Below are positions 18,494 to 27,421 of a stretch of DNA of 53,601 nt, in pieces; the first letter of the stretch is position 1; each line of letters begins with the position of its first letter. The notes beneath the pieces are model-generated. The model made no database searches, was not told where the DNA came from, and worked only from the letters and a program-made list of their open reading frames with translations. Position numbers and translations under genes: made by a program. The stretch covers positions 1 through 53,601 of the forward strand of contig JBCDKH010000005.1 in the NCBI GenBank assembly GCA_038746835.1, in the 5' to 3' direction. The stretch comes from Planctomycetota bacterium (GTDB taxonomy: Bacteria; Planctomycetota; Phycisphaerae; Tepidisphaerales; Tepidisphaeraceae).

Positions 18494-19261
18494 CTAGCGT
18501 CGGCGTCGAAGCAGGAGGAGTCCCCCGACGGCACCGGCGGCGAGTGAAGTCGGCTCCGGGACCACGGTGATCGTCGCACGGACTGCAGTCTCGTCGGCGC
18601 TGCGGTCGCCGTTGGAGAAGACGATGAAGTCGATCGTGTCATCCAACGCGACCGACGTCTGGATGTTGAAGCTGCCGTCCGCCTCAGAAAGCCGTCTGGT
18701 GTCCCCGTCGCTACCGGTGGGGTCGTTCCCGTTCGCCGTGAAGAGTTGGGCGCCATTCTGGAGGACGAAGACGCTCACGCTATTGAACGGCGAAAGGAGA
18801 TTGCGAAAGCTCCCGGTGATCGTCGCCTGACTTCCGTTCGTCAGGTCGGCCGAGGTGATGGTCCGGCGGGCAATCACGTACCGCCCACCTGCACTCGCAG
18901 ACGGGTGAAAGAGCAAATCGACGCCCTCGACTGGAGAGTTGGCGTCGCCGTCACTGAACAGTTCGAACTGGGCCCCGTCATTCCGATCGCCCAGGATTGC
19001 TGCAAGGTTGAATGGGAAATCACTGCTTCCAGCGAAGCCGCGGTTGCCGCCGTTGCCGACAAGGATGTTTGGTGTGAGCGACAGTTCGGTCCCTCCGCTC
19101 AGCGCGTTGGATTCGAAGTACGACCAACCGGCCGCCGTACCGCCCGTCGTGGGACCAGCCCAGTCTCCACCGAGGTCAGCAACCGTCGCCGCCCCGGACT
19201 GGGCTGCAAACATCAACGAGCCGGCGATCAGTGCGATTCCAGTGCGTTTAGTGTATGGCAT
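18494..19261 (-). CDS. PEP-CTERM sorted secreted protein
   Basis: 255 residues from the ATG at 19261, with AGGAGA six to seven bases upstream on the minus strand and a signal peptide (TGIALIAGSLMFAAQSGAAT). The mature part is beta-rich with Asp/Asn turns (GSDGDTRRLSEADGSFNIQT) and no catalytic motif I recognise. It ends VVPEPTSLAAGAVGGLLLL then RRRR, the PEP-CTERM signal. It is likely anchored or released at the surface after exosortase cleavage. The upstream region carries the conserved A-tract/GTGAAAGAC element at 19351-19396. Confidence 0.85.
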   Translation of the reverse strand: MPYTKRTGIALIAGSLMFAAQSGAATVADLGGDWAGPTTGGTAAGWSYFESNALSGGTELSLTPNILVGNGGNRGFAGSSDFPFNLAAILGDRNDGAQFELFSDGDANSPVEGVDLLFHPSASAGGRYVIARRTITSADLTNGSQATITGSFRNLLSPFNSVSVFVLQNGAQLFTANGNDPTGSDGDTRRLSEADGSFNIQTSVALDDTIDFIVFSNGDRSADETAVRATITVVPEPTSLAAGAVGGLLLLRRRR

Positions 19262-19350
19262 GGGTCTTCTCCTGTGGATGCTGAAGGGACAGCGCGGTGC
19301 GAACGCGCGCGGTGGACGGCCGTCCACGACCTCCTTCTGCGCCGGATAAG

Positions 19351-19396
19351 GGCCGGTCTTTCACTAAATCGAGGCGTCGCGCGTTTTTTTCTCCTC
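19351..19396 (-). promoter_or_regulatory. Conserved A-tract/GTGAAAGAC element
   Basis: On the minus strand: seven A, then CGCGC, a 14-base spacer after GCGC, then GTGAAAGACCGGCC. The element at 22659-22709 has the same parts with a 15-base spacer. The position is 90-135 bp upstream of the PEP-CTERM start at 19261. It could be a promoter or activator site. The rest of 19262-19508 shows no gene. Confidence 0.5.
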
Positions 19397-19508
19397 GGCA
19401 TGGACAGAACAAGCCCCGAGCACGGGGAAAACCGCTCATCCGCGCGACGTGCTGGAGTTTGGCCTTGCCCGCCACGCGGACTTCGCGACTTCGGGGACGC
19501 AAGTTCGT

Positions 19509-20150
19509 CTATCGCCGCCTGCGTAGCAGAATCAGTCCGCCCAAGACGCCAGCGGCGAAGCTGGTCGGCTCGGGGACCGCAACAAACGTCTGAAACCCGA
19601 CGTCATCATCGTCTCTGACGAAGGTGTAGGGCTCGCTCAGAACGCGGGACGCGAGGCCGCCGCCGCCTCAGGCTACGAGGTTGTCGAAATCGAACCCGAA
19701 ACAGGCGCCCTCGTCGGTGCCCGCGTAAGACAACTCGAAAGCGAGCACGTCGCCTGGGGCCACTGAGATACCCAGACTGCTTACGTCGAAGACGGAGAAG
19801 ACCACGTTGCTGAAGTCCAACGGCGGTACCTGACTCGGTGGCACCGAGATGTTGCCGAGATTCTGCGCGATGTCAGGGATGCCGCCACTGTCGACCCCAA
19901 GGAAGGTGATGACCAAGTCGCCGGTCGTCAGCAGATTGCTCTGCTGCACCTGAACGCCCAGCTGTGCCAATGTGCCCCCGAGGCCGACGGTAAATGTCTG
20001 TGCGTTGCTCTGCGAGGCGATGATGGACCCGCCGCCGGTCGCTCCGTCGGCAAAGGCGTCGTAGGACTGATCAAGTAGGATCGTGCCGGCCCATGCCGGG
20101 GTCGATACAAGCGTTACCGCGAGTGTGACGACGGTGGGATGCGGTTTCAT
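19509..20150 (-). pseudogene. PEP-CTERM protein gene interrupted by an in-frame TGA
   Basis: The frame opens at the ATG at 20150 with a signal peptide (PTVVTLAVTLVSTPAWAG) and a beta-rich secreted domain (SQSNAQTFTVGLGGTLAQLG). It meets TGA at 19668-19670 after 160 codons. In exactly the same frame it continues past the stop for 52 codons, ending VAVPEPTSFAAGVLGGLILL then RRRR stop at 19509. One base change (for example TGG to TGA) would explain this. The truncated product would be exported but never sorted. It is annotated as disrupted; a sequencing error or readthrough cannot be excluded. AGGAGA lies upstream of the start, a little far at about 12 bases. Confidence 0.8.
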
Positions 20151-20313
20151 GGCCCGGTTCTTTCTCCTGGTAGCTTTGTTAGGAACGTTCGGTTGCCCGC
20201 CGGGAACTGGACCTCGACGCCGAGCGGTGAGGTCCGGTCTGCGGCCCGCCTTTGTCGGCCTGGTCGGCAGGCTGGCGCAGATGACACCTCGTCCGTTCAC
20301 GGCGGTCGGCAGT

Positions 20314-20330
20314 GCCGGATCTTTCAGGAA
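20314..20330 (-). promoter_or_regulatory. Diverged GTGAAAG-type motif
   Basis: Minus strand TTCCTGAAAGATCCGGC, about 164 bp before the start at 20150. It keeps GAAAGA.CCGGC of the motif upstream of neighbouring PEP-CTERM genes but lacks the long A-tract, showing only a shorter CAAAAC. Confidence 0.3.
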
Positions 20331-20397
20331 GTGTGGCTTCACTGTTTTGGTTTGCACAATCGCGGATCGCCCACGCGTCGAATTGACGCGAGATCGT

Positions 20398-20952
20398 CTA
20401 CCGCCGTCTGCGGAGCAGCAGCATGCCGAATCCGGCGAATGCGAGCGACGTCGGCTCCGGTACCACGACGTAGGTGCCGATGACGGTGTCGAATGTCGCG
20501 TTGAATCCGAGAACGACGTCCCCAGTCTGTCCAAGCGGCGGCAGGGCGCCAAGGGGCTGCTGGCTGAGGTTGAACAGGCCTTGCCCCGTGAATGCGGGTT
20601 CGTTTGTCGAGAACTCAATTGTGGTGTCAGGCCCACCGAAAAGGTTGAATAGACCGTTGCTCGCATCGACGAACTGCACGCCGAGTTGGATCTGTGATAC
20701 GCCAACCGCAAGGTCGCCGGATACTCTGGATTCGTTCGCGGCTACTGTCCCCGTGCCGAGTAGCCCGACGAGACTCACGCCGTCGGAGAAACTCAAGCCC
20801 GTGGCGTCGACTGCTGAGAAAGCGCTCGTGCTCTGGATGGACACCATTCCAGGGTCGGAGACGTCGACGGTCAGTACGACGCTGGCATCCGCATGTCGGC
20901 TGACAGCGAGAAGAATCAGGGCAACCAGGGTGGCGAAAGAGCGCAATCGCAT
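20398..20952 (-). CDS. PEP-CTERM sorted secreted protein
   Basis: 184 residues from the ATG at 20952 (MRLRSFATLVALILLAVS), a typical signal peptide; an in-frame ATG at 21015 would put 21 polar residues ahead of it. The mature domain is beta-rich and resembles cohesin-like or PEP-CTERM-associated folds only in general character (VVLTVDVSDPGMVSIQSTS). It ends VVPEPTSLAFAGFGMLLL then RRRR. Bases 20953-21082 show a weak TTCCATGAAAGAAC motif but no gene. Confidence 0.8.
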   Translation of the reverse strand: MRLRSFATLVALILLAVSRHADASVVLTVDVSDPGMVSIQSTSAFSAVDATGLSFSDGVSLVGLLGTGTVAANESRVSGDLAVGVSQIQLGVQFVDASNGLFNLFGGPDTTIEFSTNEPAFTGQGLFNLSQQPLGALPPLGQTGDVVLGFNATFDTVIGTYVVVPEPTSLAFAGFGMLLLRRRR

Positions 20953-21082
20953 TTTCAAGTCCGTCTCTTGTGTGTGCGGCGTGACCGTTGTGGTCGCGCG
21001 TGATAGTTCTTTCATGGAATCTGAGTTTCACGTCCGGGCATAGCGAGCAGAAGAGAGTCGCTCGCCCTCGTCGACACGTAGG

Positions 21083-22456
21083 TCAACGTCGGCGACGCAG
21101 AAGCGTCAGCCCGCCGAGTCCGAGCAACGTGAGGCTCGAAGGCTCAGGGATCGTCACGAGGATGATGGCGTCGGAGTCGTCGGTGAAGTCGACGTCGAGC
21201 GCGATGAAGCGGCCCGCACCGCCGGACGGGCGGAGGTCGAAGCCGTCGATCGTGCGGAAGTCGCCCGGCAAGACCTCGAACAATTCGCCCTCGGCCAGGA
21301 TCAGGTCGATCGCACCCGTCGCGGTGTCGCCGAAGAACAGCCCTTCGCGTTCGGCAAATCCCGCCTCGTCAAACTCGGCGGCGAACGCGAAGGTCCCGTC
21401 GTCGTTGAATATCAGTTCGCTGCCCGCGGGGTCCTGGAAGGTCTTGTTGGGGTCGCCGGGGACCGTGTCGCCCTCGCGCATCACGAGCGAGAGGCTGCCT
21501 GACGTGTCAAGCAGGAAGAGGCCCTCGTTGTTCGCCTCGGTGACCGCACCGGTCTGTTCCACAGAGCCGTCGAATAGGACCTGGCCACTAGCGTTGACGA
21601 CTGGCGAGGAGAAACGGCTGAACACGTTGCCGCCGAACTCCGGCGTCGCGACGGTCGAGTTCTCCAGCGCGATCGCGGTGATCGTCCCGAACGGGTCGGC
21701 CTTGAAGAGGCCGTCGTCACCGCCGCTCACGCCGGCGTCGAACACGACCGTGCCGTCGGCTCCGATGATGGGGTCACGAAAGTCGTTGGCGAACGTGGCG
21801 TTGCCCGGCAGCGGGGCCGGATCGCCTGCCTCGGCCAAAAGCTCGAACCCGGTGTTCGGGTCGTAGCGGTAGAGCGTGTCGTCGAAGAAAAAGTCGCCGC
21901 TCGCGTCCTCGGTCCCGGCGACGAAGGCGATCTGATTGGCGTTGTTGAGCGACGGCGTATCGATTAGGCGGAAGATCTCGTTGTTGGTGCCCGGGGCCGG
22001 GTCGTCCTCGATCGCCAGGACCGTGACCGTCCCGTCCGGGGCGATCGTCAGCAGCGAGTTGTCGCCTCCGCCGCGTGCCGGGATCAGCTGCGGCGCGAGG
22101 GCGAGCGTGCCGCTGTCGTTGATGGGGGCGAGGGCAATGCCGCTGTCAAAATTGAAGGTCTTACTCGTGCCCGTGATCGCGTCGCCCTGGCTGAGTAGCA
22201 GGGTGGTGCCGCCCGGCCCGACGGTGTAGTGCCCGCGCGTGACGTTGGGGTCGCTGCCGCCGGAGAAGTTGGCATAAAACTACACCGTGCTCGAGTTGTT
22301 CACCGAGGGCAGGCCGAAGAACGGCACGAAGACGCCCCCGCCGGTGCCGGGCGCGGTCTCGCCGGTCACGGCGATAGTCTGAAAGGTCACCGGCGCGGCG
22401 GCTGCGGTCACGGCGGCGGTCGCCAGGACAATCGGGGTGGCAAGCAGGATCTTCAT
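21083..22456 (-). pseudogene. PEP-CTERM repeat protein gene interrupted by an in-frame TAG
   Basis: Starts at the ATG at 22456 with GGAGAG upstream and a signal peptide (MKILLATPIVLATAAVTAAA). After 58 codons it meets TAG at 22280-22282 within NNSSTV-stop-FYANFSGG. The same frame then stays open for 398 more codons to the end at 21083. The body has repeats of the form G-E-x-x-P followed by N-x-x-G-x-V-x-F (INDSGTLALAP, LNNANQIAFVAGTED, VNASGQVLFDGS, FNDDGTFAFAAEF). These are common in large planctomycete PEP-CTERM proteins, where an aliphatic or charged residue would fill the stop position. It ends TIPEPSSLTLLGLGGLTLL then RRRR. Probably a nonsense allele. Confidence 0.8.
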
Positions 22457-22658
22457 AATCTCTCCGTTAGTCTTGAGGCGGGCTCGGTCGAGAGCGATGT
22501 TGGGACGTGTCGCTGATGGTCGGGCTTGGCACGCGGAAGAACCGCCGTTCACGCCGCGCAATCGAGACGCCGCCGGCACACGCAGCCGGTCTCTCCATTT
22601 CGGTCGCGCGGGGCTGTTACCACGTGAGTGCCCGCCAACCGCACCCTGCGTTGATCAC

Positions 22659-22709
22659 GGCCGGGTCTTTCACCAAAGTCGGAATTTTGCGCGGATTTTT
22701 TTCGAAGTG
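22659..22709. promoter_or_regulatory. A-tract/GTGAAAGACC element between a PEP-CTERM gene and the ECF sigma gene
   Basis: On the minus strand: seven A, TCCGCGC, a 15-base spacer, then GTGAAAGACCCGGCC. It lies 203 bp upstream of the minus-strand PEP-CTERM start and 60-110 bp upstream of the plus-strand sigma factor start, so it could serve either gene. It shares the full layout with 19351-19396. An autoregulatory ECF site is a hypothesis. No other feature is seen in 22457-22770. Confidence 0.5.
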
Positions 22710-22770
22710 CTGGACGGCTTTGGCCGCCGATCAGATGCTTTGAGGCTGGCGACCGTCTCATGTACCCGAA

Positions 22771-23364
22771 ATGCCCGCTACGACACGCTTGAGCCTGATA
22801 TCGCGAATCGGTTCGCCCGGGGACACCCAGGCGTGGACCGAGTTCGTGCAGCTCTACGGGCCGCTCGTTTACAGCATCGCGCGGCGACGTGGCCTGCAAG
22901 ATGCCGACGCGTGCGACCTCGTTCAGGATGTCATGCGGGAAGTCTCCCGCTCGGTCACGCGGTTCGAGCCCGACCCCGAACTCGGACGGTTCCGCGGCTG
23001 GCTCGGTGTCATTGTCAGGCGAATGCTCTCACGCTTCTTCGAACGAAGTCGACGACAAGTCGTCGGCACGGGCGGAACCACAAACCACCTCGTCATTTCG
23101 GGTGCGCCCGGCGAGGACGAGGAAGACGCGTGGGACCAAGAGCACCGCCAGCACATGTTTCGCTGGGCGGCAGGTCGGGTACATTGCGAGTTCACCGAGA
23201 CGACGTGGCGGGCCTTTTGGCTGACAGCGGTTGACGGCGTGTCGGCTAAGCGCGCAGCCGAGGAGTGCGGTCTTTCGGTCGGTGCGATCTACATCGCCAA
23301 AAGTCGCGTGCTGAACCGACTGCGACAGATGCTCGATCAGGTAGACGATCCTCTTCTCGCATGA
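22771..23364 (+). CDS. ECF-type RNA polymerase sigma factor
   Basis: 197 residues. The region 2-like part is WTEFVQLYGPLVYSIARRRG then DADACDLVQDVM (about residues 22-56), followed by the FRGWLGVIVRRML helix. The region 4-like HTH is TWRAFWLTAVDGVSAKRAAE then GLSVGAIYIAKSRVLNRLRQ (about 145-188). It is slightly longer in the linker than a minimal ECF sigma. The last four bases overlap the start of the kinase gene (ATGA), so the two are translationally coupled. The kinase probably controls, or is controlled by, this factor. Candidate targets are the adjacent PEP-CTERM genes. Confidence 0.9.
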   Translation: MPATTRLSLISRIGSPGDTQAWTEFVQLYGPLVYSIARRRGLQDADACDLVQDVMREVSRSVTRFEPDPELGRFRGWLGVIVRRMLSRFFERSRRQVVGTGGTTNHLVISGAPGEDEEDAWDQEHRQHMFRWAAGRVHCEFTETTWRAFWLTAVDGVSAKRAAEECGLSVGAIYIAKSRVLNRLRQMLDQVDDPLLA

Positions 23365-25613
23365 CCGCCTCGACCTGTCCGTCTGACGAAGTTTTGAACC
23401 GCGCGATTGCACTGGGCGACGCGGGCGGCGGCGACCCGTGGCTCGAAGCGCACATCGAGTCGTGCACCGCGTGTCAGGCGCGGCTCGAACAGCTGACGCG
23501 GAACGTCGATTCGGACGACTCGCTCAGTCGAGCTTTGTCCGTGGCATCCCCATCGTCCGTGCGGCTGATCGAGACGATTGATGAAATCTCGACCCGCGGT
23601 ATGTCTGCCGATGGCGGCCGGATGGACCTGCGGTACGAAGACCTGAAACGATGGATCCAGTCGTCGGAGCCGGGTGGTCAGGAGACGCTCGACGGCTTCA
23701 CGCTGCTCGAGTGTGTCGGCCGCGGCGGGATGGGTGTGGTGTTTCAAGCTGTCGACCCGGGGAACGACCGGGTGGTCGCGCTCAAGGCGATGCTGCCAGA
23801 CCTGGCGCGCGACCCGCGGGCGAGGGATCGCTTTCTCCGCGAAGCCAAGGCGATGGCCGCTGTTGTTCACCCGAACGTGGTGGCGTTGCACGCGGTGAGG
23901 GAAGTCGACGGACTGCCGTACCTCGTGATGGAGCACGTCGAAGGAGCGTCACTGGAAGACCGGTTGTGGGACGACACGCCCATGGAGGCTGATGAGATCG
24001 TGCGGATCGGCACGGCCGTCGCATCGGCGATGGAGGCGTGCCACGCCAAAGGTGTCATCCACCGGGACATCAAGCCGAGCAACGTGCTGATCTGCGCGGC
24101 AGACGGCGCGGTCAAAATCACCGACTTCGGGCTTGCCGCGGTCGCGAGCACGCCGGCGCTCACCCACCACGGATACCTTTCGGGCACACCCGATTACGTG
24201 GCGCCCGAGCGACTGACGATCGGCACCGAAGCGGACGAGCGGAGCGACCTGTTCAGCCTCGGCTGCTTGCTGTACACGATGGCCACCGGAAAGGCCCCTT
24301 TCGGAGGGGACACGCCGCTCATCACGCTCCACCGGATTGCCTCGGAGCAGCCCCCACTCGTGGGCGCGTTGAATCCGTCAATCCCGCCACAGCTCGAACG
24401 GGCGATCGCCGCGTTGATGGCCAAGAAGCCCGAAGACCGCCCGGCGTCGGCGATCGAGGCTCGAGCCATGCTGCTCGACGAAGGGGCCGACACTCGGGCC
24501 AAGCCGGGGCCGATGCGGATCGTGGCTGCGTCCCTTGCTGCAGCGGCAATCCTCGCATTGGCGGGCTTGCTGTTCAGCGTCCTTCGCCCGGGACTGACGC
24601 CAGGCGAGGTGCCGATGGCGCCGGGCGAGGTGCTGTCGACACCAGTGATGACTGCCCCGGTCGACAGAATCGTCGTCACGACTGCGGCGGAGTTGGAGAC
24701 GGCGATCGCGACGGCTCCGAGTGACTCGTGGATCGAAATCGACACGGACGCCACGCTCCTCGTGCCGCCGCTCTTCGTGGCCAGGCGGTCGCTCACGCTG
24801 GCCGCCGCCGAGGGACGTAGCCCGACCATCCGCCTGCGCGATTCGGACGACGACGCCGCACCTGAATACCTGCTCCGCCTCTTTTACGGGTCCCTTCGCC
24901 TTGTGGGTCTTCGGTTTCAGGACGCGTTCGACATGGACGACCAACTCAGTCGGGTCGGCGGTCACCATTCCGTGGCGGAGCAGTTCGTGCTGGTTCATCT
25001 GGTCGACGCCGACCTCGACGCCGAGGACTGTCGATTCGAGACGACGACCCTCGGGTCCGGGCTGAGATTCGACCCTGGCAACGATGCGTCGTTGGTAAAC
25101 TGCGACGTCCTCGCCCCCAACGGCACCGCTGTCAGTTGGAACGCGATCGAAGGCGACGGCATCGACTTTGACGGTGGCCTCCTTGTCGGGCGTGTCGGGA
25201 TGCAAGCGGTCGTCGACGGAACCGCCGACATGATCTGGGATGGCGTCACCGTCGTTGCGGACGAATCCGTTCTTGACTTTGAGCCTCAAAGCGGACGACT
25301 GAACGCGATCGTTCGGGACAGCATTTTGCAGTCCGAAGAAGCACTTGTGACTGCCACGCTCGAAGCACCATCGCTCAACAGCTTCAAACGAGTGATCGGT
25401 TGGGATGGCGAGCGGAATCGCGGGATGAGCAATGCCGTCTACTTCGCTGATCGCGGCTATGCACCAACCTGGTCGCGGGAAGTCGGCACATGGGCGCTAG
25501 GGACGACCGATTCAACGTTCGGCAAGCCGCTGTTCCGCCTGCCGCACGACGAACTCGTTGCGGCAATCGTCCGGGGCGAGTCGATTGGCGGGCTTCTGTT
25601 GCCGGTCGATTAA
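23361..25613 (+). CDS. Membrane Ser/Thr protein kinase with N-terminal zinc-finger motif
   Basis: 750 residues from the ATG at 23361. Residues 31-38 form an anti-sigma type zf-HC2 motif (H-x3-C-x2-C, HIESCTAC). The kinase domain runs about 112-375, with glycine loop VGRGGMGVVFQA (119-130), catalytic Lys in VALKAM (142), HRDIKPSN (234-241), DFG (255-257) and GTPDYVAPE. One TM helix (VAASLAAAAILALAGLLFSV) follows. The C-terminal half lies outside the membrane and has short beta units (LVGLRFQDAF, LVNCDVLAPNG), consistent with a parallel beta-helix sensor. The zinc finger plus coupling to the ECF gene suggests direct sigma binding. The catalytic residues are intact. Confidence 0.92.
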   Translation: MTASTCPSDEVLNRAIALGDAGGGDPWLEAHIESCTACQARLEQLTRNVDSDDSLSRALSVASPSSVRLIETIDEISTRGMSADGGRMDLRYEDLKRWIQSSEPGGQETLDGFTLLECVGRGGMGVVFQAVDPGNDRVVALKAMLPDLARDPRARDRFLREAKAMAAVVHPNVVALHAVREVDGLPYLVMEHVEGASLEDRLWDDTPMEADEIVRIGTAVASAMEACHAKGVIHRDIKPSNVLICAADGAVKITDFGLAAVASTPALTHHGYLSGTPDYVAPERLTIGTEADERSDLFSLGCLLYTMATGKAPFGGDTPLITLHRIASEQPPLVGALNPSIPPQLERAIAALMAKKPEDRPASAIEARAMLLDEGADTRAKPGPMRIVAASLAAAAILALAGLLFSVLRPGLTPGEVPMAPGEVLSTPVMTAPVDRIVVTTAAELETAIATAPSDSWIEIDTDATLLVPPLFVARRSLTLAAAEGRSPTIRLRDSDDDAAPEYLLRLFYGSLRLVGLRFQDAFDMDDQLSRVGGHHSVAEQFVLVHLVDADLDAEDCRFETTTLGSGLRFDPGNDASLVNCDVLAPNGTAVSWNAIEGDGIDFDGGLLVGRVGMQAVVDGTADMIWDGVTVVADESVLDFEPQSGRLNAIVRDSILQSEEALVTATLEAPSLNSFKRVIGWDGERNRGMSNAVYFADRGYAPTWSREVGTWALGTTDSTFGKPLFRLPHDELVAAIVRGESIGGLLLPVD

Positions 25614-25663
25614 CCTCGGCCACCAGCAGCGAAGGCACGCGGATACTCAGTCGCCAGCGTCAT

Positions 25664-25729
25664 CGGCCGACCGCGGTTTCGGTCCCCTTCGAGACGACAC
25701 AGGAGACGCCCGTGCGCCTGGCTGCGTGA
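25664..25729 (+). pseudogene. 3' fragment of the gene family seen intact at 37973
   Basis: The frame ending FETTQETPVRLAA stop at 25729 matches the C-terminus VEKTQETPVRLAA of the intact protein at 37973-38686. The match continues at DNA level into the dispersed repeat downstream (GCAGAAGTTGTTAGTTGCTA). Nothing upstream of about 25664 resembles the family, so only the last 20 or so codons survive. It lies just after the kinase stop. Confidence 0.65.
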
Positions 25730-25743
25730 GAGCAGAAGCTGCT

Positions 25744-25876
25744 TGCAGAAGTTGTTAGTTGCTAGGGCCTAGGGCTTAGGTCAGAGTCGGACGCCTTCCG
25801 CTCTGGCCTAGGCCCTAACCGCTAATAGCTCGTCGCTTCTGTCCTAGGCCCTAGGCCCTAGTAACTAACAACTCGC
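25744..25876. repeat. Dispersed fold-back repeat, copy 3
   Basis: Begins GCAGAAGTTGTTAGTTGCTA and ends CTAACAACTCGCTCGGCG. Two imperfectly complementary arms flank the centre GTCGGACGCCTTCCGCTC near 25785-25803, and a third arm (GTCCTAGGCCCTAGG) follows. It is most similar to copy 5, and both sit directly after the same protein C-terminus. Confidence 0.9.
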
Positions 25877-25887
25877 TCGGCGGCTCG

Positions 25888-26367
25888 TCAGACGAGCAGC
25901 GACACGATCAGGACGACGCAGGCGGCGGTTGAGGCGAGCGTGCGGACGGTGTTCCACCAGGTCCAGCGGCGAAGGTAGTGCTGCCAGTAGTCGGCTGTGG
26001 TTGATTCGGCGAGGGGCATCAGGGCGAGCTTCTCATTCATCGGGACGTTGAAGACAATCGTCACGCCGATGGTGCCGACGACGTAGAGGCCGCAGCCAGT
26101 GAGCGTCAGCCATGCGGCGGAAACGTCGCCCTGCCACAGCGTGAGGCCGGCGAGCAGCAGGCAGAGGACGCCGGATCCGAGGAAGGTGCCCATCATCGGC
26201 ACGTTGATAACAGTGACGTTGATTTGCTGCATCGCCTCGGCACCGTGAGGCGACGTCGTGCGACCAAGGGCCGGCATGACGAAGCTGCTGAAGGCGAAGA
26301 AGACGCCTGCGATCAGTCCGCTGCCGACCGCGCACGTGACGGTGAGAATCAGGAGGACATCGCTCAT
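25888..26367 (-). CDS. DUF1772 membrane protein
   Basis: 159 residues with four hydrophobic helices (about residues 4-30, 55-78, 84-106 and 138-158). The loop motif FNVPMNEKLALM resembles the N-P/V-N-x-x-L signature of DUF1772 (anthrone-oxygenase-like) proteins. The biochemical role in bacteria is unknown. The start overlaps the stop of the upstream NAD(P)-binding protein by four bases (ATGA), so the pair is co-translated. Confidence 0.75.
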   Translation of the reverse strand: MSDVLLILTVTCAVGSGLIAGVFFAFSSFVMPALGRTTSPHGAEAMQQINVTVINVPMMGTFLGSGVLCLLLAGLTLWQGDVSAAWLTLTGCGLYVVGTIGVTIVFNVPMNEKLALMPLAESTTADYWQHYLRRWTWWNTVRTLASTAACVVLIVSLLV

Positions 26368-27215
26368 GCTGTCACCGCCTTCCAGCTCTCGGCGGCGTCG
26401 CGGGCGTAGTCGGCGAAGCTCCGCGGCTCACGACCGAGAGCGCGACGGACGCCGTCTTTCGTCTCGGAGTTGCGGCCGTCCAAGAGGACGGTGAAGAGGT
26501 AATCGAGCAGGTCGACGTAGTCGGCGGGCAGGCCAGCATCGCGGAGGCCGTCGACGAAGGCGTCGTGCGGAATGTCTTCGTAGCGGATCGCCCGGCCAGT
26601 CGCCTTGGACATTTCCGCGGCGGCGTCGGCGAACGTGATCGCGGTCGGACCTGTGAGTTCGTATGTCTCGCCGGCGTGGCCGTCTTCGGTCAGCGCGGCG
26701 ACCGCAACGTCGGCGATGTCGTCGGCGTCGATGAAGGGTTCCAGCGCTTCGCCGGCCGGCAACGCGATCGTGCCGCTCATGACGAAGTCGAGGAACGGTC
26801 CTTCGCTGAAGTTCTGCATGAACCAGCTCGCCCGGACGACCGTCGTCGGCACACCAGCGGCAGCGACGGTGCGTTCGCAGGCTTCGGCACCCTCTTCGCC
26901 TCGGCCCGACAGCAGAACGAGGCGTGTCACGCCCTGCTCCCTGGCAAATGCCGCGAAGCGTCCGAGCAAGGCGTCCGTGCCGGGCACCGTCAGGTCGGGA
27001 TAAAAGGCGATGTAGACCGCGTCGATGCCGTCGAGCGCGGCAGTCCAAGTGGCGTCGTCATGCCAGTCGAACGGCACGGTGGCCGACCGCGAACCGACGC
27101 GAACTTGAACATCGCGAGCGAGGAGTCGGTCCGCGACGCGTCGGCCGGTCTTGCCGGTGCCACCCGTGACGAGCACGCGGCGGATCGAGTTGGAGCGAGT
27201 GTGTGTAGCAGCCAT
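26364..27215 (-). CDS. NmrA-type NAD(P)-binding atypical SDR
   Basis: 283 residues from the ATG at 27215; GGAG lies nine bases upstream. The N-terminal Rossmann motif is VLVTGGTGKTGRRVAD, the GxxGxxG form typical of NmrA-like and NAD(P)H-binding quinone reductase-like proteins. LVLLSGRGEEG, then TVVRASWFMQNF and DDIADVAVAAL follow as in that family. A redox-sensing or quinone-reductase role is possible; catalytic residues are not diagnostic. It forms an operon with the DUF1772 gene and is divergent from an AraC regulator. Confidence 0.85.
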   Translation of the reverse strand: MAATHTRSNSIRRVLVTGGTGKTGRRVADRLLARDVQVRVGSRSATVPFDWHDDATWTAALDGIDAVYIAFYPDLTVPGTDALLGRFAAFAREQGVTRLVLLSGRGEEGAEACERTVAAAGVPTTVVRASWFMQNFSEGPFLDFVMSGTIALPAGEALEPFIDADDIADVAVAALTEDGHAGETYELTGPTAITFADAAAEMSKATGRAIRYEDIPHDAFVDGLRDAGLPADYVDLLDYLFTVLLDGRNSETKDGVRRALGREPRSFADYARDAAESWKAVTA

Positions 27216-27421
27216 CGTTGTGTCTCCAGCGTGGGAAGAAGGTGCCGAGGCGACGTGCCTCAGCGATGGCGAGGAAATTAGATCGGCCGTCGCGGTCGAA
27301 CGATGGCGCGTCGTCCGGCAGTCGTGACCGATCGTCCAAACCACTTCGACGACGAACCAACGACTTGTTCCGCGACATTGATGCGATGGACGCAAGCCAT
27401 CGAATCACTAGCGTCTGCCCA

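Noticed and set aside
19509-20150. Selenocysteine or stop-codon recoding to explain the TGA
   Set aside because: The neighbouring gene uses a TAG instead, other genes in the window use TGA as normal stop, and there is no selenocysteine-type structure evident just downstream.
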